Shown in pieces: positions 5,598 through 5,602 of a stretch of DNA of 5,602 nucleotides. The stretch lies in NCBI GenBank assembly GCA_902773455.1, contig CACYEW010000191.1:1-5602 (forward strand), in the 5' to 3' direction. The translations under genes and the position numbers were made by a program. The notes under the pieces are model-generated. The model was not told the origin of the DNA. It saw only the letters and a program-made list of their open reading frames with translations, and did not search any database. The stretch's first letter is position 1; each line of letters starts with the position of its first letter. Source of the stretch: an uncultured Ruminococcus sp. GTDB taxonomy: Bacteria > Bacillota > Clostridia > Oscillospirales > CAG-272.

Positions 5598-5602
5598 AAA
5601 AA

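Overview
The window looks like chromosome from a low-to-medium-GC Firmicute, most likely an uncultured gut-type member of the Clostridia. This is inferred from AGGAGG-type ribosome binding sites, housekeeping promoters of TTGACA/TATAAT type, a clostridial-style Xre-family regulator, a lipoprotein carrying an F5/8 type C domain, and Gram-positive surface domains (Big_2 and GLUG-like). No phage, transposase, CRISPR, tRNA or rRNA is visible.

Left part (1-2437). The N-terminal part of an Xre-type regulator runs leftward off the window edge. It is divergent from a 652-residue secreted lipoprotein. The shared 266-bp gap holds a promoter on each strand. The lipoprotein has two SGNH/GDSL-hydrolase-like halves separated by a discoidin (F5/8 C) domain. 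The C-terminal half keeps the Ser, Asn and Asp/His motif residues. The N-terminal half has lost all of them and is probably a pseudoenzyme.

Middle (2438-2858). This gap lies between convergent transcription units. It holds a nested hairpin, an 11-bp terminator-type hairpin, and on the minus strand the remains of a roughly 60-residue lipoprotein gene with two frame breaks.

Right part (2859-5290, minus strand). An ECF-like sigma factor overlaps by 4 nt (ATGA) a 626-residue single-pass membrane protein. That protein has a short cytoplasmic N-terminus, one membrane segment, eight Thr/Pro/Glu-rich decapeptides, one or two Ig-like (Big_2) domains and a Cys-rich GLUG/beta-helix-like C-terminus. The arrangement suggests a sigma factor paired with a surface-exposed sensor or anti-sigma protein. 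The broken lipoprotein gene lies just downstream on the same strand. A near-consensus housekeeping promoter drives the operon, and a minus-strand intrinsic terminator sits directly upstream and would insulate it.

Right edge (5441-5602). This stretch has no supported gene. It is a dense set of inverted repeats with C-rich and G-rich arms that can pair with each other or form quadruplex/i-motif structures. It may be a dispersed intergenic repeat, but that cannot be tested from one window.
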